Origin: Myxococcus llanfairpwllgwyngyllgogerychwyrndrobwllllantysiliogogogochensis
GTDB lineage: Bacteria > Myxococcota > Myxococcia > Myxococcales > Myxococcaceae
NCBI RefSeq assembly: GCF_006636215.1
Contig: NZ_VIFM01000077.1
Span: forward strand, 1 to 42,238
Length of the DNA: 42,238 bases
Reading direction: 5' to 3'
In this document: in pieces, positions 18,366-28,203 of the stretch
Layout: each line of letters begins with the position of its first letter
Numbering within the stretch: the stretch's first letter is position 1
Position numbers and translations under genes: made by a program
The notes under the pieces: generated by a model
What the model was told of the DNA's origin: nothing
Databases searched by the model: none
Seen by the model: only the letters and a program-made list of their open reading frames with translations

Positions 18366-21300
18366 ATGAAACGCTCGTCCCCGTCGTTCGCGCCCCTGCT
18401 CCTTCTCGTGCTTGCCCTGGCCGCGTCGCCCGTCGAGGCCGCGCGCAAGCCTCGAAGCATCCAGAGCGCGACGAGCGTCGAGAAGCTCTGGTCCGAGTCC
18501 CAGCACGTCTATGTGAAGGGAGACGTCGGCGTCTCCGAGGAGCAGCTCGAGGAACTGGAGGCCTGGCTCGCGACGAACGCGCCCCACTGGACGGTGGTGT
18601 TCCTCTGGAGCGCTGCGGGGGAGCGCTTCGTCGACGCCGAGGGCACGACCTTCACGGGCATCGACGCCGCGTTGCATGCCCTGGGCAAGGGGTTGTCCAA
18701 CCGCACGCGGTTCGGCGCGCTGAAGCATCCGAAGACGCAGGAGCCGGACGGCGCCGTGTTCGTGCTGTCCCTGGCGGAGCGGAACCTGTCGTATTTCGGC
18801 TCGGAGGCGCAGGACCGGCGCAAGGCGGGCGAGGCCCAGTGGAAGGGCGACCTGGATGCTCCGGCCATCGAGGCCATGCGCAACGGTGGTCGCATCATCG
18901 ACGCGGCGAAGAACACCGTGACGCTCGTCGACTCGCGGGTGGCCTCCGCCATCGACCAGGAGGTGGCCGAGCGCAACCGGCTCATCGAGTCCCTGCGGGG
19001 CCGGCTCCTGGCGATGCGGGAGGAGGTGCCGCGCCTCTCCGCGCAGCGGCTCGCGGCCTTCGGGACGGCGCTTCCCTCGGGGCTGACCGCGGCCGCCGTG
19101 GACCTTCCTGGCGCGGAGCAGCAGGTCCTCCAGGCACTCGCGCTGCTGACGCCTCTGGAGAAGGCCGACCTCGCGAAGGCGACGGCGGTTCATGACGGAC
19201 TGCGGACGCGTCTGGACGGGCTGCGCGTGGCGATGGAGACGCACCGTGCCGCGTCCGAGCGACTCAAATCGCTGGAGTCCGCGCAGGTGACGCTGTCCGC
19301 GCATCCGTTGGCCGCGTTCGCGTCCGAGCGGCTCACGCTGCTGCGCACGGAGACGGAGACGGCGCGCGGCGCGGTGCGCGACATGACGCTCGCTCATGGC
19401 GGCGCGCTCACGTCGGCCGAGGCGGCACGCGCGAAGGTCACCGAGACGCTGGATGCTGCGGGACGGGATGGGCAGCGGCTCACGGAGCTGGCGGGCCTGC
19501 TGGAGCGCCTCGCGACGAGGCCGGAGGTCGAGGACTTTCAGGAGCCGCTCGCGGCGGCCCGGCTGGCGCTGGGGCAGGCTCGCGAGGCGTATGATGCGAG
19601 AGCCTCCGCGTACGGCGAGCTGCTGCGAGCGACTGAGGACTCCTACCGCACGGCAGTCGCGTCGGCGGACGAGGCGGAGCAGGCCCGGAGGACGCGCAAC
19701 CAGGGCGGGGCGGCGGGTGGCGCGGGCCTGCTCCTCGCGGGTGTCTGGGCGCGTCGTCGCCGCAACGCGAGTCGGCGCAAGGCCACCGAGCTGCATGCCC
19801 GCTGGCGCACGGCCATCGACGAGAAGACCCACGCGCTCTTCGGCCTCCTGGAGCGCACGCACCTGTGCGCCGGCAAGTCTCGCGAGGACATCGAGAAGCG
19901 CTTCGAGGGAGTCACCCGGGAGCGCGGGCAGCAGCTCGCCTCCGATGTGGACGAACTCTTCCTGCTCGCCACCGCCGCCGCGCGCGTGCTGCATCGGGCC
20001 GAGGAACTGCTCGAGGGCGCGGGTATGACGAAGGCCCTGGGAGCGCACCTGGGGACGGCCCGCTACGAGCAGGTCACCCGCTTGCTGCGCGACGAGCCCA
20101 TCGTCTTCCACCCCGACGAAGGCGTGGAGGACGTGCTGCGCGGACCGCGCACGGAGGCGCAGCGGCTCATCGGCGACCTGAAGAGCTATCAGCCCTTCTC
20201 ACTCTCCTTCGAGGCCTTGCTGGAGGCGTTCAACACCCATGCCGAGCGGGCCCTTGTGCTGGTGGACTCGCTGGAGAAGGCTCCGACGACTTCGGTGGAC
20301 TCGGTGAAGGTGCTGGAGTCCTTCTCGGCCGAGCTGAAGACGACCGCCTCCGGGGACGCGGTGCTTCGCGTGAAGGACGTCATCGGTCACGTCACGCCGT
20401 GCCTGGACTCACTCGCGAAGCAAGCGAGGTCCCTGTTGGGCATGGACCCGCTCGCCGCGCTGGAGGGGCCGCTCGCGCAGGGCGCGCGACGGATGGATGA
20501 TGCACTGGCGCTCGTCACCGTGTTGGACGTGGCCGCGCGCGAGGTGCTCCCGGTGGTGACGCAGGCGGGAAAGGCGCTGGGGGGCGCGGGCCTGTCGCGC
20601 CGGTGGTTGGATGACGCGCTCGCGGCCCTGGGACATACGGCGGAGGAGACCGCGAAGGCGCTGGTGGACCAGCCGGTGAAGGAGTCCGTCGAGGTGTTGG
20701 GGCAGTCCTTCTCGGCGCTGGCCACGCGAGCGACGGAAGCGGACGAGTTGGTGGCGCTCTCGGCCCGGGCGCGAGATTCCCTGGCGCGCGTGGAGAAGGA
20801 AACGGCGAAGGCCCGCGCGGAGCTGGGGCAGTCGATGGACAAGCCCGCCTCGGCGATGCTTCGCGAGAAGGACGCGGACCCGACCGACCGGCACGCCTCT
20901 GGTGCCCACTCATTGACGGAGGCGCGAGCGGCTCTCGCTGAGGGACAGCTGGATGCGGCGCTCACGGCGCTCACGGCCACCCTGACGCGCGTGGGCGAAG
21001 TGGAGGCGCTCATCGCCGGCAGCCACGAGGCGCGGAAGAGCTTCGCGGCCCGGCGAGATGCGTGCCGTGCGGAGGCCCGGCGTCTCGAGGTGCGCGTGGC
21101 GGATGGCACCGTGCTGCTCGAGGCGTTGACGCGTGGCTATCGCCCCTCCGCGTTGCGTCTGCGGCCGGAGGACCCGGTGCATCCGGAGGCCAATGGCACG
21201 GTGCAGGACAACCTCGCCGAGGTGGCCCTTCATCGAGGTGAGGCGGCGAAGCGCCTGGCGGAGTCGGAGCTGGCGTATGCGGAGGCCCGATTGCTGGCCA

Positions 21301-22289
21301 CCGCCGCGTTGCTGACGGAGGTGGAGGCGCGTCATGCCCGGGTCCACGCCCGGCTCGATGAAGTCGAGGAGAAGTCGCGGAGACTCCAGTCCACCGAGGA
21401 GGGCAATGCCCGCACGCTGCTCGTGGCCCAGGGCCTCATCACGGCCTGTGACACCGACGCCTCCGATGCCCGCACGATGCAGCCCACGCGCACGGCCCGC
21501 GATGCAGCCCGGCAGCTCCTCCTGGCGGCGGTGACCTCGGCGGAGACGCGCCCCGCGGACCCCTTCGACGCCGCCGAGCGGCTCGCCTCGGCCTGTCTGT
21601 CACTGGAGCAGGTGCGGCAGACCGCCGCCTCGGACCGGGCCCACCACGCCCAGGCCGAGGAGAGCCTGGCCTCGGCGAACCGCGCCCTGTCCTTCGCGGA
21701 CCAGTGGATTCGTCAGGCCGCCAACGACGGCATCACCGACAGCCGCGCGACGACGGTCGCCATCAACGCCCTGGTGACGCTGCGTCGCGAGCTCGACACG
21801 ACGATGAAGGACTTCGCGAAGCCCCATGGAGACTGGGTGGCCTTCGACCGGGTGGCGGACCGCATCGCCTCCGAGGCCGCGCGCAAGTCGGCGGACCTGC
21901 GCGGAGAGCTGCGCGCCGCCGAGGAGGCCTCCGACGCCATCCGGTCCGCCGCCAGCCTCGTGCAGAGCGCCGCGACCTGGCGGGGCAGGGCGGGAGGCTC
22001 CCAGCTCGACTCGGCGCGCCGCGCGCTCGACAAGGGGCTCTATCAGGAGGCACTTCGGTCGGCGGACTCGGCGACGCGCGAGGCTCGTGACGCCATCGAG
22101 GAGGCCGAGCGCGAGGAGGAGCGGCGCCGCGAGGAGGCCCGTGAGCAGGCGCGGGCTCGCGAGTCGTCCTCGTCCAGCTCGTTCTCGTCCAGCTCGTCCT
22201 CTTCGAGCAGCGACTCGGGCTTCTCCAGTTCTTCCTACAGCAGCGGTTCTTCTGGGAGCGGCTCGGGGTTCGGCAGTTCGAGTTGGTAA
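18366..22289 (+). CDS. Large TPM-like membrane protein with Ser-rich tail
   Basis: A 1307-residue protein from ATG 18366; the frame extends further upstream but overlaps the TonB-C gene. A signal peptide ([16 protein letters not shown]) is followed by an N-terminal extracytoplasmic region (about 25-190) resembling TPM/YgcG domains ([26 protein letters not shown]). Coiled coil follows, then a probable membrane helix near residues 448-464 ([20 protein letters not shown]) whose trailing Arg cluster puts the remaining about 840 residues in the cytoplasm. That part is long, Ala/Glu/Arg-rich coiled coil. The end is a 40-residue Ser tail closing with GSGFGSSSW, the counterpart of the Gly/Ser-rich GASGSW-type ending of YgcG proteins. 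The function is unknown. Confidence 0.75.
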   Translation: MKRSSPSFAPLLLLVLALAASPVEAARKPRSIQSATSVEKLWSESQHVYVKGDVGVSEEQLEELEAWLATNAPHWTVVFLWSAAGERFVDAEGTTFTGIDAALHALGKGLSNRTRFGALKHPKTQEPDGAVFVLSLAERNLSYFGSEAQDRRKAGEAQWKGDLDAPAIEAMRNGGRIIDAAKNTVTLVDSRVASAIDQEVAERNRLIESLRGRLLAMREEVPRLSAQRLAAFGTALPSGLTAAAVDLPGAEQQVLQALALLTPLEKADLAKATAVHDGLRTRLDGLRVAMETHRAASERLKSLESAQVTLSAHPLAAFASERLTLLRTETETARGAVRDMTLAHGGALTSAEAARAKVTETLDAAGRDGQRLTELAGLLERLATRPEVEDFQEPLAAARLALGQAREAYDARASAYGELLRATEDSYRTAVASADEAEQARRTRNQGGAAGGAGLLLAGVWARRRRNASRRKATELHARWRTAIDEKTHALFGLLERTHLCAGKSREDIEKRFEGVTRERGQQLASDVDELFLLATAAARVLHRAEELLEGAGMTKALGAHLGTARYEQVTRLLRDEPIVFHPDEGVEDVLRGPRTEAQRLIGDLKSYQPFSLSFEALLEAFNTHAERALVLVDSLEKAPTTSVDSVKVLESFSAELKTTASGDAVLRVKDVIGHVTPCLDSLAKQARSLLGMDPLAALEGPLAQGARRMDDALALVTVLDVAAREVLPVVTQAGKALGGAGLSRRWLDDALAALGHTAEETAKALVDQPVKESVEVLGQSFSALATRATEADELVALSARARDSLARVEKETAKARAELGQSMDKPASAMLREKDADPTDRHASGAHSLTEARAALAEGQLDAALTALTATLTRVGEVEALIAGSHEARKSFAARRDACRAEARRLEVRVADGTVLLEALTRGYRPSALRLRPEDPVHPEANGTVQDNLAEVALHRGEAAKRLAESELAYAEARLLATAALLTEVEARHARVHARLDEVEEKSRRLQSTEEGNARTLLVAQGLITACDTDASDARTMQPTRTARDAARQLLLAAVTSAETRPADPFDAAERLASACLSLEQVRQTAASDRAHHAQAEESLASANRALSFADQWIRQAANDGITDSRATTVAINALVTLRRELDTTMKDFAKPHGDWVAFDRVADRIASEAARKSADLRGELRAAEEASDAIRSAASLVQSAATWRGRAGGSQLDSARRALDKGLYQEALRSADSATREARDAIEEAEREEERRREEAREQARARESSSSSSFSSSSSSSSSDSGFSSSSYSSGSSGSGSGFGSSSW

Positions 22290-22326
22290 TCGCGGGCAGG
22301 CGCACGGAGCGTTATGGTGCGCCCCC

Positions 22327-23052
22327 ATGGCAACCCCTCATATCTCCGCCGCACCCGGCGACTTCGCCGACGTGGTGCTGATGCCCGGCGACCCCCTCCG
22401 GGCCCGCTATATCTCCGAGCGCTTCCTGGAGGACGCCCGGGGCGTCACCTCCGTGCGCAACATGTTCGGCTTCACCGGCACCTATCAGGGCCGCAGGATT
22501 TCGGTGATGGGACACGGCATGGGCGTGCCGTCCATCTCCATCTATGCCACCGAGCTCATCAAGGAATATGGCGCCCGCGTCCTCATCCGCGTGGGGAGCT
22601 GCGGCGCGCTCCGCCCGGACGTGAAGCTGCGGGACGTCATCGTCGCCACCGGGGCCGGCACGGACTCGAAGGTGAACCGGATGCGGCTGCTGGACCACGA
22701 CTTCGCGGCCGTGCCGGACTTCCAGCTCGCCCGGTGGGCGATGGAGGCGGCGGAGCGACGGAGCAAGGCCGTGCGCGCGGGCACCGTCTTCACGTCCGAC
22801 CTGTTCTACCACCCGCAAGAGCAGCTCACCGCCACGCTGGTGCGCATGGGCGTGCTGGCCATCGAGATGGAGGTTGCTGGCTTGTACGGCGTAGCAGCCG
22901 AGTTCGGTGCGCGCGCCCTGGCCCTGCTCACTGTGTCGGACCACCTCCAGACGGGTGAGGCCCTCTCCCCGCAAGACCGGCAGACCTCGTTCGACGAGAT
23001 GATTGAGTTGGCGCTCGACGTCGCACTCAAGGTGCCGGCGCCGGCGCCCTGA
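22327..23052 (+). CDS. deoD: Purine-nucleoside phosphorylase, DeoD type
   Basis: This enzyme cleaves purine (deoxy)nucleosides with phosphate to free base and (deoxy)ribose-1-phosphate in purine salvage. The product is 241 residues (E. coli DeoD 239) and its active-site residues align with a one-residue offset: His5, Gly21, Arg25, Arg44, Arg88, Ser91, Glu180-Met181-Glu182 and the catalytic Asp205. DeoD signatures include [21 protein letters not shown] and [12 protein letters not shown] 22327 matches the family start; the frame runs on upstream to 21826 only as a shadow of the preceding gene. The usual Ala after EME is Val here. It belongs to the high-molecular-mass hexameric PNP family. Confidence 0.96.
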   Translation: MATPHISAAPGDFADVVLMPGDPLRARYISERFLEDARGVTSVRNMFGFTGTYQGRRISVMGHGMGVPSISIYATELIKEYGARVLIRVGSCGALRPDVKLRDVIVATGAGTDSKVNRMRLLDHDFAAVPDFQLARWAMEAAERRSKAVRAGTVFTSDLFYHPQEQLTATLVRMGVLAIEMEVAGLYGVAAEFGARALALLTVSDHLQTGEALSPQDRQTSFDEMIELALDVALKVPAPAP

Positions 23053-23097
23053 CGCGGACATTCTCGCGCGGGAAGTGTGGCCCTGGCCACGCAGAGA

Positions 23098-23121
23098 GCG
23101 CCCCCCGGGGCAGGGGGGCGC
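23098..23121. terminator. GC-rich hairpin after deoD
   Basis: GCGCCCCCC (23098-23106) and GGGGGGCGC (23113-23121) form a perfect 9-bp stem with a GGGGCA loop, 46 bases after the deoD stop. The run that follows is CAAAAAA rather than T, so for plus-strand transcripts it is not a textbook intrinsic terminator; it may still block or stabilise transcript ends. Confidence 0.5.
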
Positions 23122-23178
23122 CAAAAAATCAGGGCGGGGCTTTGTGCTCGAACGATTCTCGGGCCATCCTCCGGCCCG

Positions 23179-25098
23179 GTGCGTTACCCCCTCTGGCTCC
23201 TATTGGTTTGCGCCGGCTGTGCCGCGCGCGTGGCTCCCCCCTCTGGCGGCGAGGCTGCCCTTGCGTCCGTGCGTTCGGAAGGACTGACGCCTGCGCGAGA
23301 GCAGGTGCCTCCGGCACCGGTTGAAGCCGTGCCGATTGTCTCGGCGGAGGGGGCGACTTCCGGGGCCGCCGCTGTCGTGGCCCAGGCTTCCGACGAGAGC
23401 TGCGCGCTGTCGGCGGAGGACCTGGAGGACGAGGCGGCGGAGGCCGGCGAGGGTGAAGGCGACGACGGCGAGGGAGAGACGCCGGTGGTGGGCGGCGAGG
23501 TGCCGACGGGGCCGCTGTACTCGGCGGAGGTGTCCGATGAGGACCTGACGCGGCGCTGGAAGGAAGACATCGCGTCGCTCGGCTCGATGGCGGTGGGTTT
23601 CGCGCACAGCGGCCGGCTGGTGAACTCCGTGCAGTTCCCCCGGGGCGACGACTGGATTGTCGTGTCGCCGGAGATTGCGTGGGGCACGCAGGAGAGCATC
23701 GACTACCTGGTGTCGGCCATTCGCGAGGTGCGCTCGAAGTACCCGGAAGCGCCGCCCATCCGCGTCAACGGCATCAGCAACAAGGAGGGCGGCTACAAGC
23801 GTCCTCACAAGAGCCACCAGAATGGCCGGGACGTGGACGTCGGCTTCTATTACCCGACGGTGGACCCCATCCGTGAGCGCGAGCGCGAGAAGTACATCAA
23901 CGTGCCGCTCAACTGGGCGTTCATCCGCGCGGTCGTCACCAAGACGGACATCCAGCTCATCCTCGTGGACAAGCGCGTGCAGAAGGTCCTTTACGACCAT
24001 GCGCTCGCGGTGGGCGAGGACAAGGCGTGGTTGGACTCGCTGTTCAGCCCGGTGGGCATCATCCGGCACGCGCGTCGGCATCGGGACCACTTCCACCTGC
24101 GCTTCCACAACCCGAGGGCGCAGGAGCTGGGGCGCCGGGTGCAGCCGCTCCTGTCGTTGCAGCCCGAGCACAACGTGACGGTGCACCGCGTGCGCTCCGG
24201 TGACACGTTGGGCGGCATCGCGCTGAAGTACGGGTCGACGGTGTCGATGATTCGCAAGGCGAACCGCATGCGGAACAACTTCCTGCGTGCTGGCCAGCGG
24301 TTGTCGGTGCCGCTGCGGGGACCGTGCACGAACTGCCCCGTGCCGCCGCCCTTCGTGCTGCCGCCCCGGCAACTGCCGCCCGAGCCGAAGGCCCCCGCGA
24401 TGGCCGTCGCCACGAGCGCCGCGCCCACGATGGATGCAGCGCTCGCGACGAACTGCGCGAAGCCCACGCCCGTCGCCGAGACGGTGAAGCCGGCCGCCGC
24501 GCCCGTTGCTGAGGCGGTGAAGCCGGCCGCCGCGCCTGTTGCCGAGGCGGTGAAGCCGGCCGCCGCGCCTGTTGCCGAGACGGTGAAGCCGGCTGCCGCG
24601 CCCGTTGCCGAGACGGTGAATCCGGCCGCCGCGCCTGTTGCCGAGGCGGGGAAGCCCGTTGCCATGCCTGTCGCCGAGACGGTGAAGCCGGCCGCCGCGC
24701 CCGTTGCCGAGGCGGGGAAGCCCGTTGCCATGCCTGTCGCCGAGACGGTGAAGCCGGCCGCCGCGCCTGTTGCCGAGGCGGTGAAGCCGGCCGCCGCGCC
24801 CGTTGCCGAGGTGGTCAAGCCCGCTGCCATGCCTGTCGTCGAGGTGGTGAAGCCCGCTGCGCCCGTTGTCGAGACGGTGAAGCTCGCCGCACCTGTCGCC
24901 GAAACGGTGAAGCCCTCCGCCGCGCCTGTTGCCGGAGCGGTGCAGACCACCATCCCAGTCGCTGCGTCGGCGCAGGCGGCCTCATTGCCAGTGGCCGGGT
25001 CGGTGCCATCCGCTTCGGCTACGGCCGTGCCCGCGTCGCCGGCCTCCGTGCACGGTGCCTCGGAGGGCTCGTCCGCTGGTATCTCCCACGGACGCTGA
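23179..25098 (+). CDS. MepA-like murein endopeptidase lipoprotein with LysM
   Basis: A 639-residue protein from GTG 23179, giving a lipoprotein-type signal (LLLVCAGC, Cys14; the -3 residue is an unusual Cys). Residues 70-105 are acidic. Residues 120-310 match the penicillin-insensitive murein endopeptidase (M74, MepA) fold, with zinc-ligand motifs His213 and Asp220 in SHQNGRDVDVG and H304-F-H306 in RHRDHFHLRF. A LysM peptidoglycan-binding domain follows (VHRVRSGDTLGGIALKYGS to LRAGQRLSVPL). The last about 230 residues are a Pro/Ala/Val linker of 11-residue repeats (PVAETVKPAAA), a probable wall-spanning spacer. It likely cuts peptide cross-links in peptidoglycan; no partner gene is adjacent. 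Confidence 0.88.
   Translation: MRYPLWLLLVCAGCAARVAPPSGGEAALASVRSEGLTPAREQVPPAPVEAVPIVSAEGATSGAAAVVAQASDESCALSAEDLEDEAAEAGEGEGDDGEGETPVVGGEVPTGPLYSAEVSDEDLTRRWKEDIASLGSMAVGFAHSGRLVNSVQFPRGDDWIVVSPEIAWGTQESIDYLVSAIREVRSKYPEAPPIRVNGISNKEGGYKRPHKSHQNGRDVDVGFYYPTVDPIREREREKYINVPLNWAFIRAVVTKTDIQLILVDKRVQKVLYDHALAVGEDKAWLDSLFSPVGIIRHARRHRDHFHLRFHNPRAQELGRRVQPLLSLQPEHNVTVHRVRSGDTLGGIALKYGSTVSMIRKANRMRNNFLRAGQRLSVPLRGPCTNCPVPPPFVLPPRQLPPEPKAPAMAVATSAAPTMDAALATNCAKPTPVAETVKPAAAPVAEAVKPAAAPVAEAVKPAAAPVAETVKPAAAPVAETVNPAAAPVAEAGKPVAMPVAETVKPAAAPVAEAGKPVAMPVAETVKPAAAPVAEAVKPAAAPVAEVVKPAAMPVVEVVKPAAPVVETVKLAAPVAETVKPSAAPVAGAVQTTIPVAASAQAASLPVAGSVPSASATAVPASPASVHGASEGSSAGISHGR
24469..24942 (+). repeat. 33-bp tandem repeats coding for PVAETVKPAAA
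   Basis: About fourteen 33-bp units, some shortened, lie inside the endopeptidase gene and encode the 11-residue repeat. A 66-bp higher-order block (PVAEAGKPVAM followed by PVAETVKPAAA) occurs twice near 24640-24770, indicating recent unequal recombination. The repeats stay in frame, so length changes would not break the protein. Confidence 0.85.
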
Positions 25099-25113
25099 AC
25101 GTCGAGCGCTTCG

Positions 25114-26943
25114 CTAGAAGCGCGTTCTCACCCCCAGGTCCAGTGCGGGCAGGAACTTCACCTCGGTGAAGTCGTCCATCCGGAGGACGGCCACGGGCAG
25201 TCGTCCTCCGATGAGCAGCGCGAGCTGGGGCATGACGAACACCGCGATGGACCCCACGGGCGCGACAGCGGGTCCAACGGTCCACAGCGTGTCACCCGAC
25301 CGGCTCTGCACAACGAGCTGCATGCTGGCCTCGACGCCGCCGGTGAACTCCACGATGCGGGCCTGCTTCTTCCACGCGTAGCCCACGCCCAGCCCCGTGA
25401 TGAACTCCCGGTCCTCCTGGTGCGGCCCCTGGCCCAGCTCCAGCGAGAAGGTCATTCCGCTCGACTCCGTCCGGGACAGTTCCAGTCGGAACGACACCAA
25501 GGCCCCGTCCGGATCGATCACCGTCTGACGCGCTCCCACCGTCAGGCTCAGCGCACGGCTCCCAGGAGGATTCTGGAATCGTGACATGGGCAGGGGCGGT
25601 GGCGGCAGTGCCTGTTCGAACACTGACTTCTCGGCCACGGGCTCCAGCGCGCCGACCGCCAGGGGTTCCGAAGTCGGAGGCTCCGGAGACTCCACCGAGA
25701 CCGTGCCAGCCTCGGCCGCGGCCCGGCGCGTGGCGGCCTCCTCCCAGGGACGAGGTTCCTCCGGCGCCGTCCTGGAGGTCTTCGCACCGGGCGCCTGCCC
25801 AGGCTGCACCGGAGCCGCCGACGCCGGCCAGTTCCACTCCTCGGGTGACGAGGAGGAGACGGCCGTCCGCGCCACCGGCTCCGAGCCCCCCTTCCTTCCA
25901 CCGACGAGAGGCGCGGGGGCCACGAGCTGAAGGTCTTCCCACCGCACCTTCTGAACCTGTCCCGACGGCGCGCGCACCGTGCCCTGGTGCTGCTTGCCCG
26001 CGCGCCATGCCCGCAGCTCGTACTCCCCGGGAGGCACCGCGAGCCGGGGCACCGCGCCCGGCCCCAGCTCCGCGAGCACCTGTCCCCGCCCGGGACGCAG
26101 CAACAACGCGCGCTCGAAGTCGGAGGGCAGCTCCAGGGCCGTGCCCGGGCTGGGGAGCTGGGTGAGGATCAGCTCGCCCTTGCCCGTCAGCCGGTAGTCA
26201 TAGGCGGGATGCTGCGCGCCCGTCAGCACGTCCGCGGTGGCGGAGACCGTATGCGCATAGGCGTACTGATACGCCTCCGCCAGCGTCACCAGCCCATCGC
26301 CGGAGGCATCCGCCGCCCCGCGCAGCCCAGACACCAGGTGGTGCGTGAAGAGCGAACCGCCGACCTCGCGAGACTCCAGCGCCAGCTCGTCCTCCGCGCT
26401 GGAGGTGAGCAGCGCATGCCCCGTGCTGTGCACCTCGTCCGTCAAGCGCAGCTCGAAGGAGGGACCGGGTCGTCCGCCCTTGAAGCGCAGCAGCGCGCCG
26501 CTGCGGCAACTGTCGACGATGGCCAGCCGCACATCCGCGCGCGTCGCGTCCAGCCACCGGCGCAGCTCCGCATACAGCAGTCGCTCCGTGCCCAGCTCCA
26601 GGGCCACGCCATCCGAGTGCCCGGAGAAATAGAAGAGCAGCACCACCCGCGTGTCCGGCGTGACGCGCAGCGAGTCGACCTTCCGCGCGGCGGCGTCCAG
26701 CGCGGCGCGCACCGTGGCCAGGTTCTCGCCCTGCAGGACGATGAGGTCCGAGGGTGGCACGTCTCCCAGCTCGGAGAGGACTCCGGCGAGCTTGACCGCG
26801 TCGGCCTCGGCGTAGCGCAGCGGAGGCCGCTCGCCACTGCCGACGTTGTGGCCAACCAGCACGGCGATGCGCCGGGTCCCCGCCTGGGCGGGCAGGGCGG
26901 CGCAAAACACGAAGGCGAGGACGAGGCAGCGGATGAAGGTCAT
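25114..26943 (-). CDS. Caspase-like protease with outer-membrane-like C-terminus
   Basis: A 609-residue protein; ATG 26943 overlaps the preceding stop as TGATG (a GTG three bases earlier is possible). A signal peptide ends near LPAQA. Residues 24-260 form a caspase-like (peptidase C14) domain with catalytic His109 in FYFSGHSDG and Cys146 in IVDSCRSGA. A short beta-rich PEGA-like segment (VPPGEYELRAWRAGK), a long low-complexity Pro/Ser/Glu linker (about 345-455) and a C-terminal region of alternating strands ending VRTRF follow; a terminal Phe is typical of outer-membrane barrel proteins. It is therefore probably exported, with the protease facing the periplasm or exterior. It is the third gene of the sigma/anti-sigma operon. 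Confidence 0.82.
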   Translation of the reverse strand: MTFIRCLVLAFVFCAALPAQAGTRRIAVLVGHNVGSGERPPLRYAEADAVKLAGVLSELGDVPPSDLIVLQGENLATVRAALDAAARKVDSLRVTPDTRVVLLFYFSGHSDGVALELGTERLLYAELRRWLDATRADVRLAIVDSCRSGALLRFKGGRPGPSFELRLTDEVHSTGHALLTSSAEDELALESREVGGSLFTHHLVSGLRGAADASGDGLVTLAEAYQYAYAHTVSATADVLTGAQHPAYDYRLTGKGELILTQLPSPGTALELPSDFERALLLRPGRGQVLAELGPGAVPRLAVPPGEYELRAWRAGKQHQGTVRAPSGQVQKVRWEDLQLVAPAPLVGGRKGGSEPVARTAVSSSSPEEWNWPASAAPVQPGQAPGAKTSRTAPEEPRPWEEAATRRAAAEAGTVSVESPEPPTSEPLAVGALEPVAEKSVFEQALPPPPLPMSRFQNPPGSRALSLTVGARQTVIDPDGALVSFRLELSRTESSGMTFSLELGQGPHQEDREFITGLGVGYAWKKQARIVEFTGGVEASMQLVVQSRSGDTLWTVGPAVAPVGSIAVFVMPQLALLIGGRLPVAVLRMDDFTEVKFLPALDLGVRTRF

Positions 26944-27698
26944 CACGGCTGGGTCTTCTCGAAGAGGAAGGAGGCCTGTGCTCCGGCGGGAACCGGCAAC
27001 CTCGTGCGGTCTCGGATGACGTCAGCCCCCCCGGCCGAGATTTCACGCAGTGCGGGAGCCACGGACTCGATGGACAGCGGCTTGCGAGAGAACAGGGCGA
27101 ACAGTCGCTCGGGGCCCGGGGCGCTGTCGAGCACCACGCTCCCCGGAATCTCCAGCGGCAGTCCCCTCGAGGGCAACAGGCCGCTCTCGGTTCCCCCGAA
27201 CGGGAAGTAGGTGCTCACCTGTCCCGCGCCATCCACGGAGACGACGAGGACGTAGGGCAGCCCCAGTCCCTCGACGACGAAGCGCACCTGGTCGCCCGCG
27301 GCCAGCGCCTCGCCTTCCTCCACCTTCCACGTGCGCTCGCCGCGGTGCGCGAAGAGCTGGAGCACCGCGCCTCCCTTGAGGGCGAGCTCGGGCTCCTCGG
27401 CAGAGGGGATGGCGACGAGCGCGAGCAGGAGCAGCACCGCCGATGAGAGGGCCAGGGCGGGAGCCCACCATCGCCAGCGGTGTCCCCACGGCGACACGCG
27501 GGTGGGGAGCCGGTCGGCGCGGGGCAGCACATAGGCGGTGAAGTGGCGGCGCAGCGACGCCAGCTCGTCCGCGCGGGTGCGACACGTGAGGCAGGTGTCC
27601 AGGTGGGCCTGGGTGGCACTGCGCTCCTGGGGGGAGAGCGCATCCATCGCGAGGGCATCCAGCTTGAGGCTGGAGACGTGGGAGGGGGCGGTGTTCAT
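26943..27698 (-). CDS. Transmembrane zinc-finger anti-sigma factor with DUF4384 domain
   Basis: A 251-residue protein; ATG 27698 follows GGGAGG and overlaps the sigma-factor stop as ATGA. Residues 15-60 are a cytoplasmic anti-sigma zinc finger with His32, Cys36 and Cys39 (HLDTCLTC). A single membrane helix spans about 79-99 (APALALSSAVLLLLALVAI). The extracytoplasmic part (about 105-251) resembles DUF4384, seen in LPYVLVVSVDGAGQVSTYFP and GPERLFALFSRKPL; this domain is often linked with caspase-like proteins. It most likely binds and silences the ECF sigma factor until an envelope signal triggers release. Its stop overlaps the caspase gene start. Confidence 0.85.
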   Translation of the reverse strand: MNTAPSHVSSLKLDALAMDALSPQERSATQAHLDTCLTCRTRADELASLRRHFTAYVLPRADRLPTRVSPWGHRWRWWAPALALSSAVLLLLALVAIPSAEEPELALKGGAVLQLFAHRGERTWKVEEGEALAAGDQVRFVVEGLGLPYVLVVSVDGAGQVSTYFPFGGTESGLLPSRGLPLEIPGSVVLDSAPGPERLFALFSRKPLSIESVAPALREISAGGADVIRDRTRLPVPAGAQASFLFEKTQP

Positions 27699-28180
27699 GA
27701 GGGGGGCCTCCCGGCGAGCGTGTGTGCGTGCCGGTGGAAGTCTGCGAGCCGGTTGACGACGGTGCGACGGGAGATGCCGAGCACCTGGGCGACCTCGTCC
27801 TGGGTCATCCCATCGGCGAGGTGCAGCCAGGCGACCTCGGCCGCCTTGGGGGGCGCGGTGGTGATGAGGCGGCGAGCGAGGTCCCGGTCCTCCAGGAGTC
27901 GCTCGGCGTCGACGCCCGGTGCCTCGGGAAGCTCTCCGACGGGCACGGCGCGGCGGCGGCGGTCCCGGGCCTGGTTGAGGCAGTAGTTGGTGGCCACGCG
28001 GTAGATCCACGCGAGGGCGTGGTGGGCATCCGGGGCGCGGGCCAACTGCCGGTGCAGGCGAAGGAAGGTCTCCTGGGCCGCGTCGGCGGCCGCGGCGTCG
28101 TCGCCCAGAATCTGGCGGCAGCGGGCATACAGGGCGGGCCCGTAGGTGCGGTAAAGCGCATGGAGGCGGTCTTCGGACAT
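27695..28180 (-). CDS. ECF-family RNA polymerase sigma factor
   Basis: A 161-residue protein from ATG 28180; the frame extends to 28213 without a better start. Region 2 is at about 5-72 (LHALYRTYGPALYARCRQI, DAAQETFLRLHRQL, ALAWIYRVATNYCLN) and region 4 at about 100-150, with the DNA-recognition helix-turn-helix MTQDEVAQVLGISRRTVVNR. It lacks region 3 and has no extra domain, as is usual for ECF factors. The ATGA overlap with the zinc-finger anti-sigma gene indicates translational coupling. ECF factors commonly transcribe their own operon; a GGAAC is present near 28191-28195 but too close to the start to serve as its -35. Its target genes are unknown. Confidence 0.92.
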   Translation of the reverse strand: MSEDRLHALYRTYGPALYARCRQILGDDAAAADAAQETFLRLHRQLARAPDAHHALAWIYRVATNYCLNQARDRRRRAVPVGELPEAPGVDAERLLEDRDLARRLITTAPPKAAEVAWLHLADGMTQDEVAQVLGISRRTVVNRLADFHRHAHTLAGRPPS

Positions 28181-28203
28181 GGTGGTTTCGCGTTCCGGCC
28201 TCC

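Noticed and set aside
23098..23121. Classical intrinsic terminator after deoD
   Set aside because: The hairpin is followed by an A-run, not a T-run, on the plus strand, so only a generic hairpin call is kept.
24469..24942. Regular 33-bp repeats as a possible CRISPR array
   Set aside because: Units are contiguous, have no spacers and encode an in-frame protein repeat.
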